A stretch of 64,000 nt of DNA from a bacterium (GTDB taxonomy: Bacteria; Patescibacteriota; Microgenomatia; UBA1406; GWC2-37-13), in assembly GCA_021833625.1 (NCBI GenBank), contig JAKBEU010000001.1, positions 62,001 through 126,000 of the forward strand. Direction: 5' to 3'. The position numbers and the translations under genes are program-made. The notes under the pieces were generated by a model. The model was given only the letters and a program-made list of their open reading frames with translations, was not told the origin of the DNA and searched no databases. Positions 56,151-62,965 of the stretch are shown one piece after another. Positions within the stretch are counted from its first letter, which is position 1. Each line of letters begins with the position of its first letter.

Positions 56151-56774
56151 TTATTGAATACTGCGGGCAGTTGAAAGCTCCTGAGAAAGCGAATAGGCTG
56201 TCCCTTGTTTTTTACTGCGGGATGCAAACAACGATCCTCTTTTTTTCCTTTTTGACACAAGGGCCGAAAGCCACGTTCTTGATTCTCCCACCTTCATACG
56301 TACGCTTTGCAATACGCGAAGGACAATCTCCAAAAACTTAACATCATAGACGCCGGGATTTTCCGGAAGGGAGTCGATTGCCAACTTTTCAATATCCTTC
56401 ACGTCCTGGAGAAGGGACTTGTCAGCCTGTTTCAAATAGTCAACCTCTTTTCTGATTTGTTCGACCAGTTCTTTTATCTGTTTTTTGACAATGATTGTTT
56501 CGTGATAGTTCTGATAGTTAAAGAGGTTCGCTTCTTTTTTTACCGGTCTTTTTTGCTGCTTTTCTTGCGCCTCAAATTGAGCCGGTTCTTCCTGTCCTGC
56601 CTCAGTGTTGTTTTGAACCCCAAGCAGTTGATCAAGGATGCCTCCGCCGAGTGAAGCAAGAGAATCAAGGGCATTTTGTCCAACGGAAGAGTCAGACTCT
56701 TTTAATGATTCAAGAGTATTGGAAGATTTGCGATAACTTGAGGGGCTTCCCCCTTTCTTGACTGCCATAGTCAA
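56151..56774 (-). CDS. Hypothetical helical cytoplasmic protein
   Basis: A protein of 207 residues without signal peptide or TM segment. The first 80 residues are Ser/Gln/Glu-rich and probably disordered. Residues about 85-150 form a heptad-like helix (I-I-V-K-K-Q-I-K-E-L-V-E-Q-I-R-K-E-V), and the end is basic. I do not recognise a known domain. It lies seven bases after trigger factor on the same strand, so the two are probably co-transcribed. Confidence 0.6.
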   Translation of the reverse strand: MTMAVKKGGSPSSYRKSSNTLESLKESDSSVGQNALDSLASLGGGILDQLLGVQNNTEAGQEEPAQFEAQEKQQKRPVKKEANLFNYQNYHETIIVKKQIKELVEQIRKEVDYLKQADKSLLQDVKDIEKLAIDSLPENPGVYDVKFLEIVLRVLQSVRMKVGESRTWLSALVSKRKKRGSLFASRSKKQGTAYSLSQELSTARSIQ

Positions 56775-56781
56775 CAGTATA

Positions 56782-57657
56782 TCAAAGACCTATAATAAAA
56801 TCAAGCGCCTTCTGTTTTCGCAACACGGATGCATAAAAATATGCATTCTGTTGTGCGGCCTGACGATCTTTTTCCTCTTTTATATTTCCGAATATCTTCT
56901 GAAGGTCAGCATCATTTACTTCAATCTTCTCCGTGTCTGCAATAGCCTGGAGGATAAATTCAAGTTTGTACATGTCCGTCACTTCTTTTGCGAGTCTTTC
57001 CTTCAGAGCTTCAATGGTTGTTCCTTTTGATTTCAGATATGACTCGATGGTAAGGCCAATTTTTTGTACATCATCTACCACCTGGGTAAGTCTACGGTTG
57101 AGCTCATCTTCGATAAGGAGAGGAGAGATTTCACACTCAACTTCGGTAATAAGAGCTTCAAGCGCACTGTTTAATACTTTTTCTTTTTGAGCATCCTTAT
57201 CTTTCTCAGATGGTTTTTGATCTTTGCCTGGCACCCAAATTTCAGGAGCTTGTGCCTTCTTTTTTACTTCCTGGATCTTTTTCTTATAATCCTTGAGCTT
57301 TACTTCTGGTTTTTCTGCCACTTCAATCTTTATTTCCCACTCTTCGTTTTCTTTAGCCTTGAGAAGTTGCACTTTCGGTGAAACAACCGGCTTTAAACCT
57401 TCTTTTTTTACGATTTCTTCATAAAGCCTTGGGATGAGGGTTTGGATAAGCTTCGAATACACCTTGTCTTTTGACATGTTTTTCTCGGCAAGCTCGGAGG
57501 GGACTTTTCCTTTGCGGAATCCCACCATCTCAAACTCGGGAAGGAGTGCAGCAAAAGCACTTTTATATTCTGCTTGTATTTCGCTCCACGGGATAAGAAG
57601 GGAGATTTCAATAGTAGTCTTTGGTTGTTTTTTTATTGTGTGTTTAGCCATGCTCAC
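56782..57657 (-). CDS. tig: Trigger factor-like chaperone lacking the PPIase domain
   Basis: A protein of 291 residues instead of about 430. The N-terminal ribosome-binding domain carries the signature G-F-R-K-G-K-V-P (about 47-54), and the C-terminal helical chaperone domain (about 130-290) follows a Lys/Glu-rich linker. The FKBP-type peptidyl-prolyl isomerase domain normally between them is missing. Chaperone binding at the ribosomal tunnel exit should be retained. Its ATG overlaps the stop of the secreted lysozyme-like gene upstream by four bases. Confidence 0.85.
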   Translation of the reverse strand: MSMAKHTIKKQPKTTIEISLLIPWSEIQAEYKSAFAALLPEFEMVGFRKGKVPSELAEKNMSKDKVYSKLIQTLIPRLYEEIVKKEGLKPVVSPKVQLLKAKENEEWEIKIEVAEKPEVKLKDYKKKIQEVKKKAQAPEIWVPGKDQKPSEKDKDAQKEKVLNSALEALITEVECEISPLLIEDELNRRLTQVVDDVQKIGLTIESYLKSKGTTIEALKERLAKEVTDMYKLEFILQAIADTEKIEVNDADLQKIFGNIKEEKDRQAAQQNAYFYASVLRKQKALDFIIGL

Positions 57658-58214
57658 AATTGTACCGTATCCTGCACAAAAAACAACTGTTTTTTTTCTT
57701 CTTCAGCAAACAGTTTCATGAAATGTTTTACGCTTGTTGACCACGTATTTCCTTCACAATAGATAGAACCAATCTGATCGATTGACACGGCACCCTTATT
57801 GATATAGTTTTCACGAAGGCCACGACCAACCGTTTCAATACCTTCTCCGAAGGAATCAAACTTAATAAGCCCACGGCCCCATCCAAAGGCATTGTTTGTT
57901 CCAGGCATAATAAACTGACCGAATGTTGACTCAACTCCTGACATAGAAGGGAGGAGGTAACAATCAAGTCTCTGCGTCATACATGTCTGGATAAAGGCGT
58001 CAACGCTTCCTATCATAGGAGAATTGTTTCGCTTCAGAACCTCAGTAATGACTTTACGCTTGAGGGCTATTTGCTGTATGCTCAAAGATGATACTGCGTT
58101 TGGCTCACGGAATGAAACTGCAGCAGAAGATCCGGCGATAAGATCGGCCCGTGCCGGTGCGGCAAGAAGTGAGAACATTGTTATGAGAAACAGAATGCGA
58201 ATAATTTTTCCCAT
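57654..58214 (-). CDS. Secreted lysozyme-like / glucosaminidase-like protein
   Basis: A protein of 186 residues with a signal peptide (about 1-23, ending A-P-A-R-A-D). The catalytic domain has the Glu candidate in S-G-V-E-S-T-F-G, then N-A-F-G-W-G-R-G, V-G-R-G-L-R-E-N-Y-I-N-K-G and T-W-S-T-S-V-K-H-F. It is a paralogue of the membrane-anchored protein at 55548-56147; one appears released, the other anchored. Its mRNA leader is almost only a terminator-like hairpin that ends at the ATG. Confidence 0.75.
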   Translation of the reverse strand: MGKIIRILFLITMFSLLAAPARADLIAGSSAAVSFREPNAVSSLSIQQIALKRKVITEVLKRNNSPMIGSVDAFIQTCMTQRLDCYLLPSMSGVESTFGQFIMPGTNNAFGWGRGLIKFDSFGEGIETVGRGLRENYINKGAVSIDQIGSIYCEGNTWSTSVKHFMKLFAEEEKKQLFFVQDTVQL

Positions 58215-58260
58215 AAAAAAAATCCTAAAGCTTTTCTAACTGGTAGAAGAACCTTAGGAT
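58215..58260 (-). terminator. Terminator-like hairpin abutting the start codon
   Basis: On the minus strand ATCCTAA (58260-58254) pairs with TTAGGAT (58228-58222), with an inner stem TTCTA/TAGAA. It is followed by eight Ts that end exactly at the ATG (58214). With the promoter just upstream, the whole predicted 5' leader is this element. It may act as attenuator, RNA stabiliser or initiation aid; which one is not known. Confidence 0.55.
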
Positions 58261-58268
58261 CTGGAAAT

Positions 58269-58297
58269 AGTATACCACGGATATGTATATATGTCAA
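58269..58297 (-). promoter_or_regulatory. Promoter of the secreted lysozyme-like gene operon
   Basis: On the minus strand: TTGACA (58297-58292), a 17-base spacer, TATACT (58274-58269). Transcription should start near 58262, at the foot of the leader hairpin. Confidence 0.7.
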
Positions 58298-58351
58298 GCG
58301 CATTATAAAGTATTATCAATATAGGAAACCTATCTTGTACAATACACTTGT

Positions 58352-59647
58352 ATGAAAAGAACGTTTCAAAGCTTTGTGTTCGGCTGCAGGGTAAATGAGG
58401 CTGAAAGAGCTCAAATTGACCTCAAGCTTGTTGAGGCAGGCTACCATATTGATACTCACAGTCCACAGGTATTAATTATCAATACGTGCGCCATAACCGG
58501 GAAAGCTGAGCGTGAAGCCCGCCAACTTATCGCCCAACTCAAAAAACGACATCCTGAGGCTAAAATAGTCATAACAGGCTGCAGTGCTACCTACTGGCAT
58601 CAGCACAATAGTGCCTACGCGGGCATGGCTGACTTACTCATACCGAATACCCAAAAACCACGCCTCATTGAAGCAATCGAGTCTAAGTGGGGGTTTGATG
58701 CGCCTGGCCTTAAAGATGCTGAAAATGAGCCTTTGGACGACAAATTCAGGTATTCCCGCCGCTTGCTCGTGAAGATACAGGACGGGTGCCACAGGTTCTG
58801 TTCTTACTGTATCGTTCCTTACCTGCGCGGTCAGCCTCAGTCCGTGCCTATAAAGCAAATCGTTCAGTACGTGAACAGTTTTGCCCCCTCTCCCAGCGAG
58901 GTCATTTTGAGCGCAATTAACACTGAGTCGTTCGGGAAGGATACGGGAGAGTCGCTTCTTGATCTTATCGCGGCCATGAAAGAGCAGACACATGTCCCGC
59001 GCATCGGGTTTGGCTCAATTCACCCTTGGAGCCTGAATACAGACTTTCTCCAGTTCTATAAGGATACGTTGGTAAATGAGCCCCGTTTTTTGCCTTTTTT
59101 TCATGTACCGCTTCAGTCGTGCTCAAACCCCGTTTTGAAGTATATGAATAGACCGTACAAGATAGAAGATATTAAAGAAAGCCTCAATGCGATTGTGATG
59201 TCAAAACCCGACGTATTCATCGCAACGGATATTATTGTGGGCTTTTTGGGCGAAACCGATGAGTTGTTTGAGGAGACATATAGGCAGCTTGTATCTCTCC
59301 CTATTTCCCGTATCCATGTGTTCCGGTTTTCCCTTCGCCCTCATACGGCTGCCGACACATTGAAAAAAACCTTATTTGAAGTACCGGAAAATATAAAAAA
59401 GGAAAGGGCACACCGGTTGATTCAACTCAGTAATAAAAAATATGCCGCATTCGTAAAAACACTTATCGGATCTGCGTCTCACGCACTTGCCATACGGTAT
59501 GACGAAAAGCAGAAAGGAACAAGACTACTTCTGCATAATCAGGTGGAAGGATTTCTCCCTAATAAAAAAGTATTGCCAGGGAAGCTTCTTAATGTTACAA
59601 TAAAGTCGGTAAAACGAGAAAAGGCCGTGTGTGAATTGGAATCATAG
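58352..59647 (+). CDS. MtaB/MiaB-type radical SAM tRNA methylthiotransferase
   Basis: A protein of 431 residues. The N-terminal MTTase domain starts F-V-F-G-C-R-V-N-E-A-E and has Cys ligands in N-T-C-A-I-T and V-I-T-G-C-S. The radical SAM centre is C-H-R-F-C-S-Y-C, and a short TRAM-like end follows. The 'G-C-R-x-N' start and CxxxCxxC region fit MtaB, which makes ms2t6A at tRNA position 37; RimO or MiaB activity is less likely. TACAAT lies eight bases before the ATG. The last 10 bases overlap tRNA-Asp. Confidence 0.88.
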   Translation: MKRTFQSFVFGCRVNEAERAQIDLKLVEAGYHIDTHSPQVLIINTCAITGKAEREARQLIAQLKKRHPEAKIVITGCSATYWHQHNSAYAGMADLLIPNTQKPRLIEAIESKWGFDAPGLKDAENEPLDDKFRYSRRLLVKIQDGCHRFCSYCIVPYLRGQPQSVPIKQIVQYVNSFAPSPSEVILSAINTESFGKDTGESLLDLIAAMKEQTHVPRIGFGSIHPWSLNTDFLQFYKDTLVNEPRFLPFFHVPLQSCSNPVLKYMNRPYKIEDIKESLNAIVMSKPDVFIATDIIVGFLGETDELFEETYRQLVSLPISRIHVFRFSLRPHTAADTLKKTLFEVPENIKKERAHRLIQLSNKKYAAFVKTLIGSASHALAIRYDEKQKGTRLLLHNQVEGFLPNKKVLPGKLLNVTIKSVKREKAVCELES

Positions 59648-59714
59648 CTCAACTGGCTAGAGCGCTTCCCTGTCACGGAAGAGGTTGAGGGTCCGAGTCC
59701 CTTTGGTTCCGCCA
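59638..59714 (+). tRNA. tRNA-Asp (anticodon GTC)
   Basis: Acceptor GGAATCA/TGGTTCC, anticodon stem CTTCC/GGAAG with loop CTGTCAC (anticodon GTC), T arm GAGGG-TCCGAGT-CCCTT. Discriminator G59711, the Asp identity base, is followed by CCA (59712-59714). Its first 10 bases are also the last codons and stop of the methylthiotransferase gene. Confidence 0.94.
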
Positions 59715-59717
59715 TCG

Positions 59718-59770
59718 CCCGCTAAAGCAGGCTTCGGCGGACGAAGTCCGCATGTTCCGCGAAAGCGGGA
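59718..59770. repeat. Three consecutive short palindromes between two tRNA genes
   Basis: GCCCGC-TAAA-GCAGGC (59718-59733, one mismatch), GCGGAC-GAA-GTCCGC (59737-59751, perfect) and TTCCGC-GAAA-GCGGGA (59755-59770, one G-T, GNRA loop). The G+C is much higher than in the surroundings. They may be RNA-processing stems or copies of a short palindromic repeat. Confidence 0.55.
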
Positions 59771-59792
59771 TGTATGAATTGAGAGGAGAAGA

Positions 59793-59869
59793 GACTGCTT
59801 AGCTCAGTTGGCTAGAGCGTCACATTGACATTGTGAAGGTCAGGGGTTCAAGTCCCTTAGCAGTCACCA
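59793..59869 (+). tRNA. tRNA-Val (anticodon GAC)
   Basis: Acceptor GACTGCT/AGCAGTC perfectly paired, anticodon stem TCACA/TGTGA with loop TTGACAT (anticodon GAC), T arm AGGGG-TTCAAGT-CCCTT. Discriminator A59866 followed by encoded CCA. Confidence 0.94.
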
Positions 59870-59945
59870 TTTTTATGATCACTTTTTTTTCCATCACAAC
59901 AACTACGTTCTCCTGAACTCGGGGAGGTTGTTTGACGGATGACAC

Positions 59946-59975
59946 AATCTCTCCCACACAGGAGAGATTTTTTTT
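59946..59975 (+). terminator. Rho-independent terminator after tRNA-Val
   Basis: AATCTCTCC (59946-59954) and GGAGAGATT (59961-59969) form a perfect 9-bp stem with a CACACA loop, followed by a run of Ts to 59975. It ends the tRNA-Asp/tRNA-Val unit; thrS has its own TACAAT box (59992-59997) just downstream. Confidence 0.8.
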
Positions 59976-60014
59976 AATCCGAAATAGCTATTACAATTTT
60001 GTATACTTACCAAT

Positions 60015-61781
60015 ATGAACAACAAGAACAAAGAACTTGAATCAATGCGGCACTCTGCCGCCCATTTGCTCGCCTATGCCGTTACGACTTTATACCCCGG
60101 GACAAAAGTTGCCATAGGGCCCGTCGTTGAAAACGGATTTTATTACGACTTTGCATTTGAAAATCCCGTTACCACCAAAGATTTCTCACGCATTGAGCAA
60201 AAAATGAACGAGTTGAAAAAGAAGGATTTTGCCTTTACCCAAAAATGGGTATCCGTAAAAGAAGCGAAAGAACTGTTTAAAGATGAACCTTATAAAATGG
60301 AGATTATTACCGAAATTGAAAAAGGAGAACGGGAGGATTTCGGACACAAAGGGGAAGTATCCATTTATACCTCGGGGGAATTTTCCGATTTATGTAAAGG
60401 TCCGCATATCTCATCCTCAAAACAAATCGGAGTCATAAAGTTGCTTTCGCTTGCCGGAGCATATTGGAAAGGGAACGAAAAAAATGCCATGTTGACCCGT
60501 ATTTATGGAGCCGCATTTCCAACGAAAGAAGAGTTGGATGCATACCTGTGGCGTCTGGAAGAAGCAAAAAAAAGAGACCACAAAAAACTGGGAAAAGAAC
60601 TGGATCTTTTCGTATTCTCCGAACTTGTCGGTTCCGGACTTCCCCTGTGGACTCCGAAGGGCACCGTCATTCGGGAACTTCTGAATGATTTCGTATGGAA
60701 ATTAAGACGCGAAAGGGGATATCAGAAAGTAACCATTCCCCATATTACGAAAAAAGAACTGTACGAGACGTCAGGCCACTGGGCAAAATTCCAAAATGAA
60801 TTGTTCAAAATAACGACCCGTGAAGGACATGAGTTTGCAATGAAGCCGATGAACTGTCCGCATCATACGCAGATTTTTGCTCATCTCCCCCGCAGCTACA
60901 AAGACATGCCGCAACGCTATACCGAAACGACAATGGTATACCGGGACGAACAGACGGGAGAACTGTCGGGACTTTCCCGTGTCCGCTGTATTACGCAAGA
61001 CGATGCCCATGTGTTCTGTCGGAAATCACAGATAACAGCTGAGTGTTCTTCCGTGTGGGATATTGTCGATTCATTCTACAGTGCGTTCGGTTTTAAACTT
61101 GAGGTAAGACTTTCCCTTCACGATCCGGACAATATGAAAGCATATCTTGGGACACCAGAGCTGTGGACGGAAGCGGAGGATGCACTCAAAACCATCGCCA
61201 AAAACAGAAAAGTTGCGTATGTAGAAGCAAAGGGAGAAGCGGCTTTCTACGGACCGAAGATCGATTTTATAACTCACGATTCACTGGGACGTGAATGGCA
61301 GGTTGCAACAATACAACTTGACGTCAACATGCCGGACCGATTTGATCTATCCTGCATAAACGAACAGGGAGAGAAAGAGCGAATTGTCATGATCCACTGT
61401 GCGATAATGGGATCTATTGAACGCTTTACCTCTATCCTTATCGAGCATTATGCGGGAGCATTTCCGCTGTGGCTTTCTCCGGTACAGGTCGCCGTTTTAC
61501 CTATCTCCGATAAGTATATTGACTATGCAAAGAAAGTAAATGACGAATTACTGGCAAAAGGCATACGATCCGAACTAGATACGACGGCTGAGTCGATAGG
61601 AAAAAAAATAAGGACGGCAACCTTGCAAAAGATACCGTTCATGGGTATAATTGGACAAAAGGAAGCGGAGCAAAGCAGCTTATGTCTCTCCGTCCGAAAA
61701 CGGGACGGAAAAGACGGCGGATTACAAATGCTCGACTCTTTTATTAATACACTAAAACAATCAATTGAGAACCACGAGTAA
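60015..61781 (+). CDS. thrS: Threonyl-tRNA synthetase, lacking TGS domain
   Basis: A protein of 588 residues, against about 640 for the usual enzyme. It begins directly with the editing domain (M-R-H-S-A-A-H-L-L-A; C-K-G-P-H-I at about 130), so the N-terminal TGS domain is absent. The class II core is intact: K-P-M-N-C-P-H-H (zinc Cys), D-D-A-H-V-F-C (zinc His), I-H-C-A-I-M-G-S-I-E-R-F (zinc His and motif 3). The C-terminal anticodon-binding domain ends the protein. It heads the thrS-infC-rpmI-rplT-pheS series, and infC overlaps its end by 17 bases. Confidence 0.96.
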   Translation: MNNKNKELESMRHSAAHLLAYAVTTLYPGTKVAIGPVVENGFYYDFAFENPVTTKDFSRIEQKMNELKKKDFAFTQKWVSVKEAKELFKDEPYKMEIITEIEKGEREDFGHKGEVSIYTSGEFSDLCKGPHISSSKQIGVIKLLSLAGAYWKGNEKNAMLTRIYGAAFPTKEELDAYLWRLEEAKKRDHKKLGKELDLFVFSELVGSGLPLWTPKGTVIRELLNDFVWKLRRERGYQKVTIPHITKKELYETSGHWAKFQNELFKITTREGHEFAMKPMNCPHHTQIFAHLPRSYKDMPQRYTETTMVYRDEQTGELSGLSRVRCITQDDAHVFCRKSQITAECSSVWDIVDSFYSAFGFKLEVRLSLHDPDNMKAYLGTPELWTEAEDALKTIAKNRKVAYVEAKGEAAFYGPKIDFITHDSLGREWQVATIQLDVNMPDRFDLSCINEQGEKERIVMIHCAIMGSIERFTSILIEHYAGAFPLWLSPVQVAVLPISDKYIDYAKKVNDELLAKGIRSELDTTAESIGKKIRTATLQKIPFMGIIGQKEAEQSSLCLSVRKRDGKDGGLQMLDSFINTLKQSIENHE

Positions 61782-62304
61782 CTACAAACAACGTTTGCCA
61801 AGAAAGTTCTATATAACAAATTGGCGAATTGAAGCACCGGAAATCCGTGTACTCGACAGTAAAGGAGATCAGATAGGCGTAATGACAAGACAGGAGGCGC
61901 TTAACCGTGCCCAGACCGAAAGCCTTGACCTGGTCCTTATCGCAGAACATGCAAAGCCTCCCGTCGCGAAACTCATTGATTTTAAGAAGTTCATGTACCA
62001 GGAAGAAAAGAAATTAAAAGAGGCGCGGAAAGGAATAAAAAAGGGAGTAGTAAAAGATATAAAACTTTCGCTTTTTATCGGTCCTGCCGATTTGGAACGG
62101 CTTCTTAATCGCGGAATAGAGTTCCTCAAAGAAGGAAATCAGTTGAGACTCAATCTCGGACTCAGGGGCCGCGAGATGGGAAAAACAAAAATGGCATTCG
62201 ATTTGATCAATGGATGCATCGCAAAATTGGGAGAAGTGAACGTCGCAAAACCTCCAAAACTTGAAGGTCGAGTTGTGCGGGCAGTCGTTGCCAGAAAAAA
62301 ATAA
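61765..62304 (+). CDS. infC: Translation initiation factor IF-3
   Basis: A protein of 179 residues, full length. The N-terminal domain has I-R-V-L-D-S-K-G-D-Q-I-G-V-M-T-R-Q-E-A-L, then A-K-P-P-V-A-K-L-I-D-F-K-K-F-M-Y, and the C-terminal domain holds G-R-E-M-G-K-T. The most upstream usable start is TTG 61765, overlapping thrS. infC genes often use rare start codons for autoregulation, which would fit. IF-3 checks start-codon pairing on the 30S subunit. Confidence 0.95.
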   Translation: MRTTSNYKQRLPRKFYITNWRIEAPEIRVLDSKGDQIGVMTRQEALNRAQTESLDLVLIAEHAKPPVAKLIDFKKFMYQEEKKLKEARKGIKKGVVKDIKLSLFIGPADLERLLNRGIEFLKEGNQLRLNLGLRGREMGKTKMAFDLINGCIAKLGEVNVAKPPKLEGRVVRAVVARKK

Positions 62305-62370
62305 ATATTGTTTCAAAAAAAGATTCTCTGTGATATAATGTTCTTTTGGAGTTATCTTAACACCACATCT

Positions 62371-62571
62371 ATGAAAGTTAAAACAAAAACACGTAAATCA
62401 GCAGCAAAGCGATTTAATGTCACAAAAAACGGTAAAGTATTACACCGCTCAAAAAATATTCGACATTTACGAACCGCAAAAGGAAAGAGAAAATTGAGAA
62501 GCCTAAGAACAATTAAGACATTACAGGGAAAATTCGCGAGTAAAGTTAAAAAGATGATGGGTCTAAAATAA
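62371..62571 (+). CDS. rpmI: Ribosomal protein bL35
   Basis: A protein of 66 residues beginning M-K-V-K-T-K-T-R-K-S-A-A-K-R-F, a diagnostic bL35 start, with a basic C-terminus. The frame is open 21 codons upstream, but only ATG 62371 gives the family N-terminus. A TATAAT box at about 62333-62338 gives a leader of roughly 30 bases, one of the few real leaders here, so it may hold an r-protein autoregulatory site. Confidence 0.94.
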   Translation: MKVKTKTRKSAAKRFNVTKNGKVLHRSKNIRHLRTAKGKRKLRSLRTIKTLQGKFASKVKKMMGLK

Positions 62572-62572
62572 T

Positions 62573-62917
62573 ATGGTACGAGTAAAAGGAGGCGTTCATA
62601 CACGCAGAAAACACAAAAAAACACTGCAACTTGCTAAGGGGTTCTGGATGACCAGACACAAGCAGTTCAAGAAAGCGGAAGAAGCAGTTCTTCATGCTGG
62701 AGAATATGCATTCGTCGGTCGAAAAAGAAAAAAGAGAAATTTCAGAACATTGTGGATTGTACGTCTTAACGCTTCAATGAGAAAACTCGGAGCAACGTAT
62801 AAAACACTTGCAACAGCGCTAAAAGCAAAAAATATCGGTGTAGATCGCAAGATTCTTTCCCAAATTGCGATAGACTATCCAAAGACTTTCGAACAGATCG
62901 TAAAAAAAATCTCCTAA
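62573..62917 (+). CDS. rplT: Ribosomal protein bL20
   Basis: A protein of 114 residues. The start M-V-R-V-K-G-G-V-H-T-R-R-K-H-K-K, then A-K-G-F-W and R-K-R-K-K-R-N-F-R-T-L-W-I-V-R-L-N-A are all bL20 hallmarks. It is needed for early 50S assembly and, in other bacteria, represses its own operon. It lies one base after rpmI. Confidence 0.97.
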   Translation: MVRVKGGVHTRRKHKKTLQLAKGFWMTRHKQFKKAEEAVLHAGEYAFVGRKRKKRNFRTLWIVRLNASMRKLGATYKTLATALKAKNIGVDRKILSQIAIDYPKTFEQIVKKIS

Positions 62918-62965
62918 TTTTTTTGTTTACAAAAGCGGCGTGCGATACTATACAATAGTGCTTGT

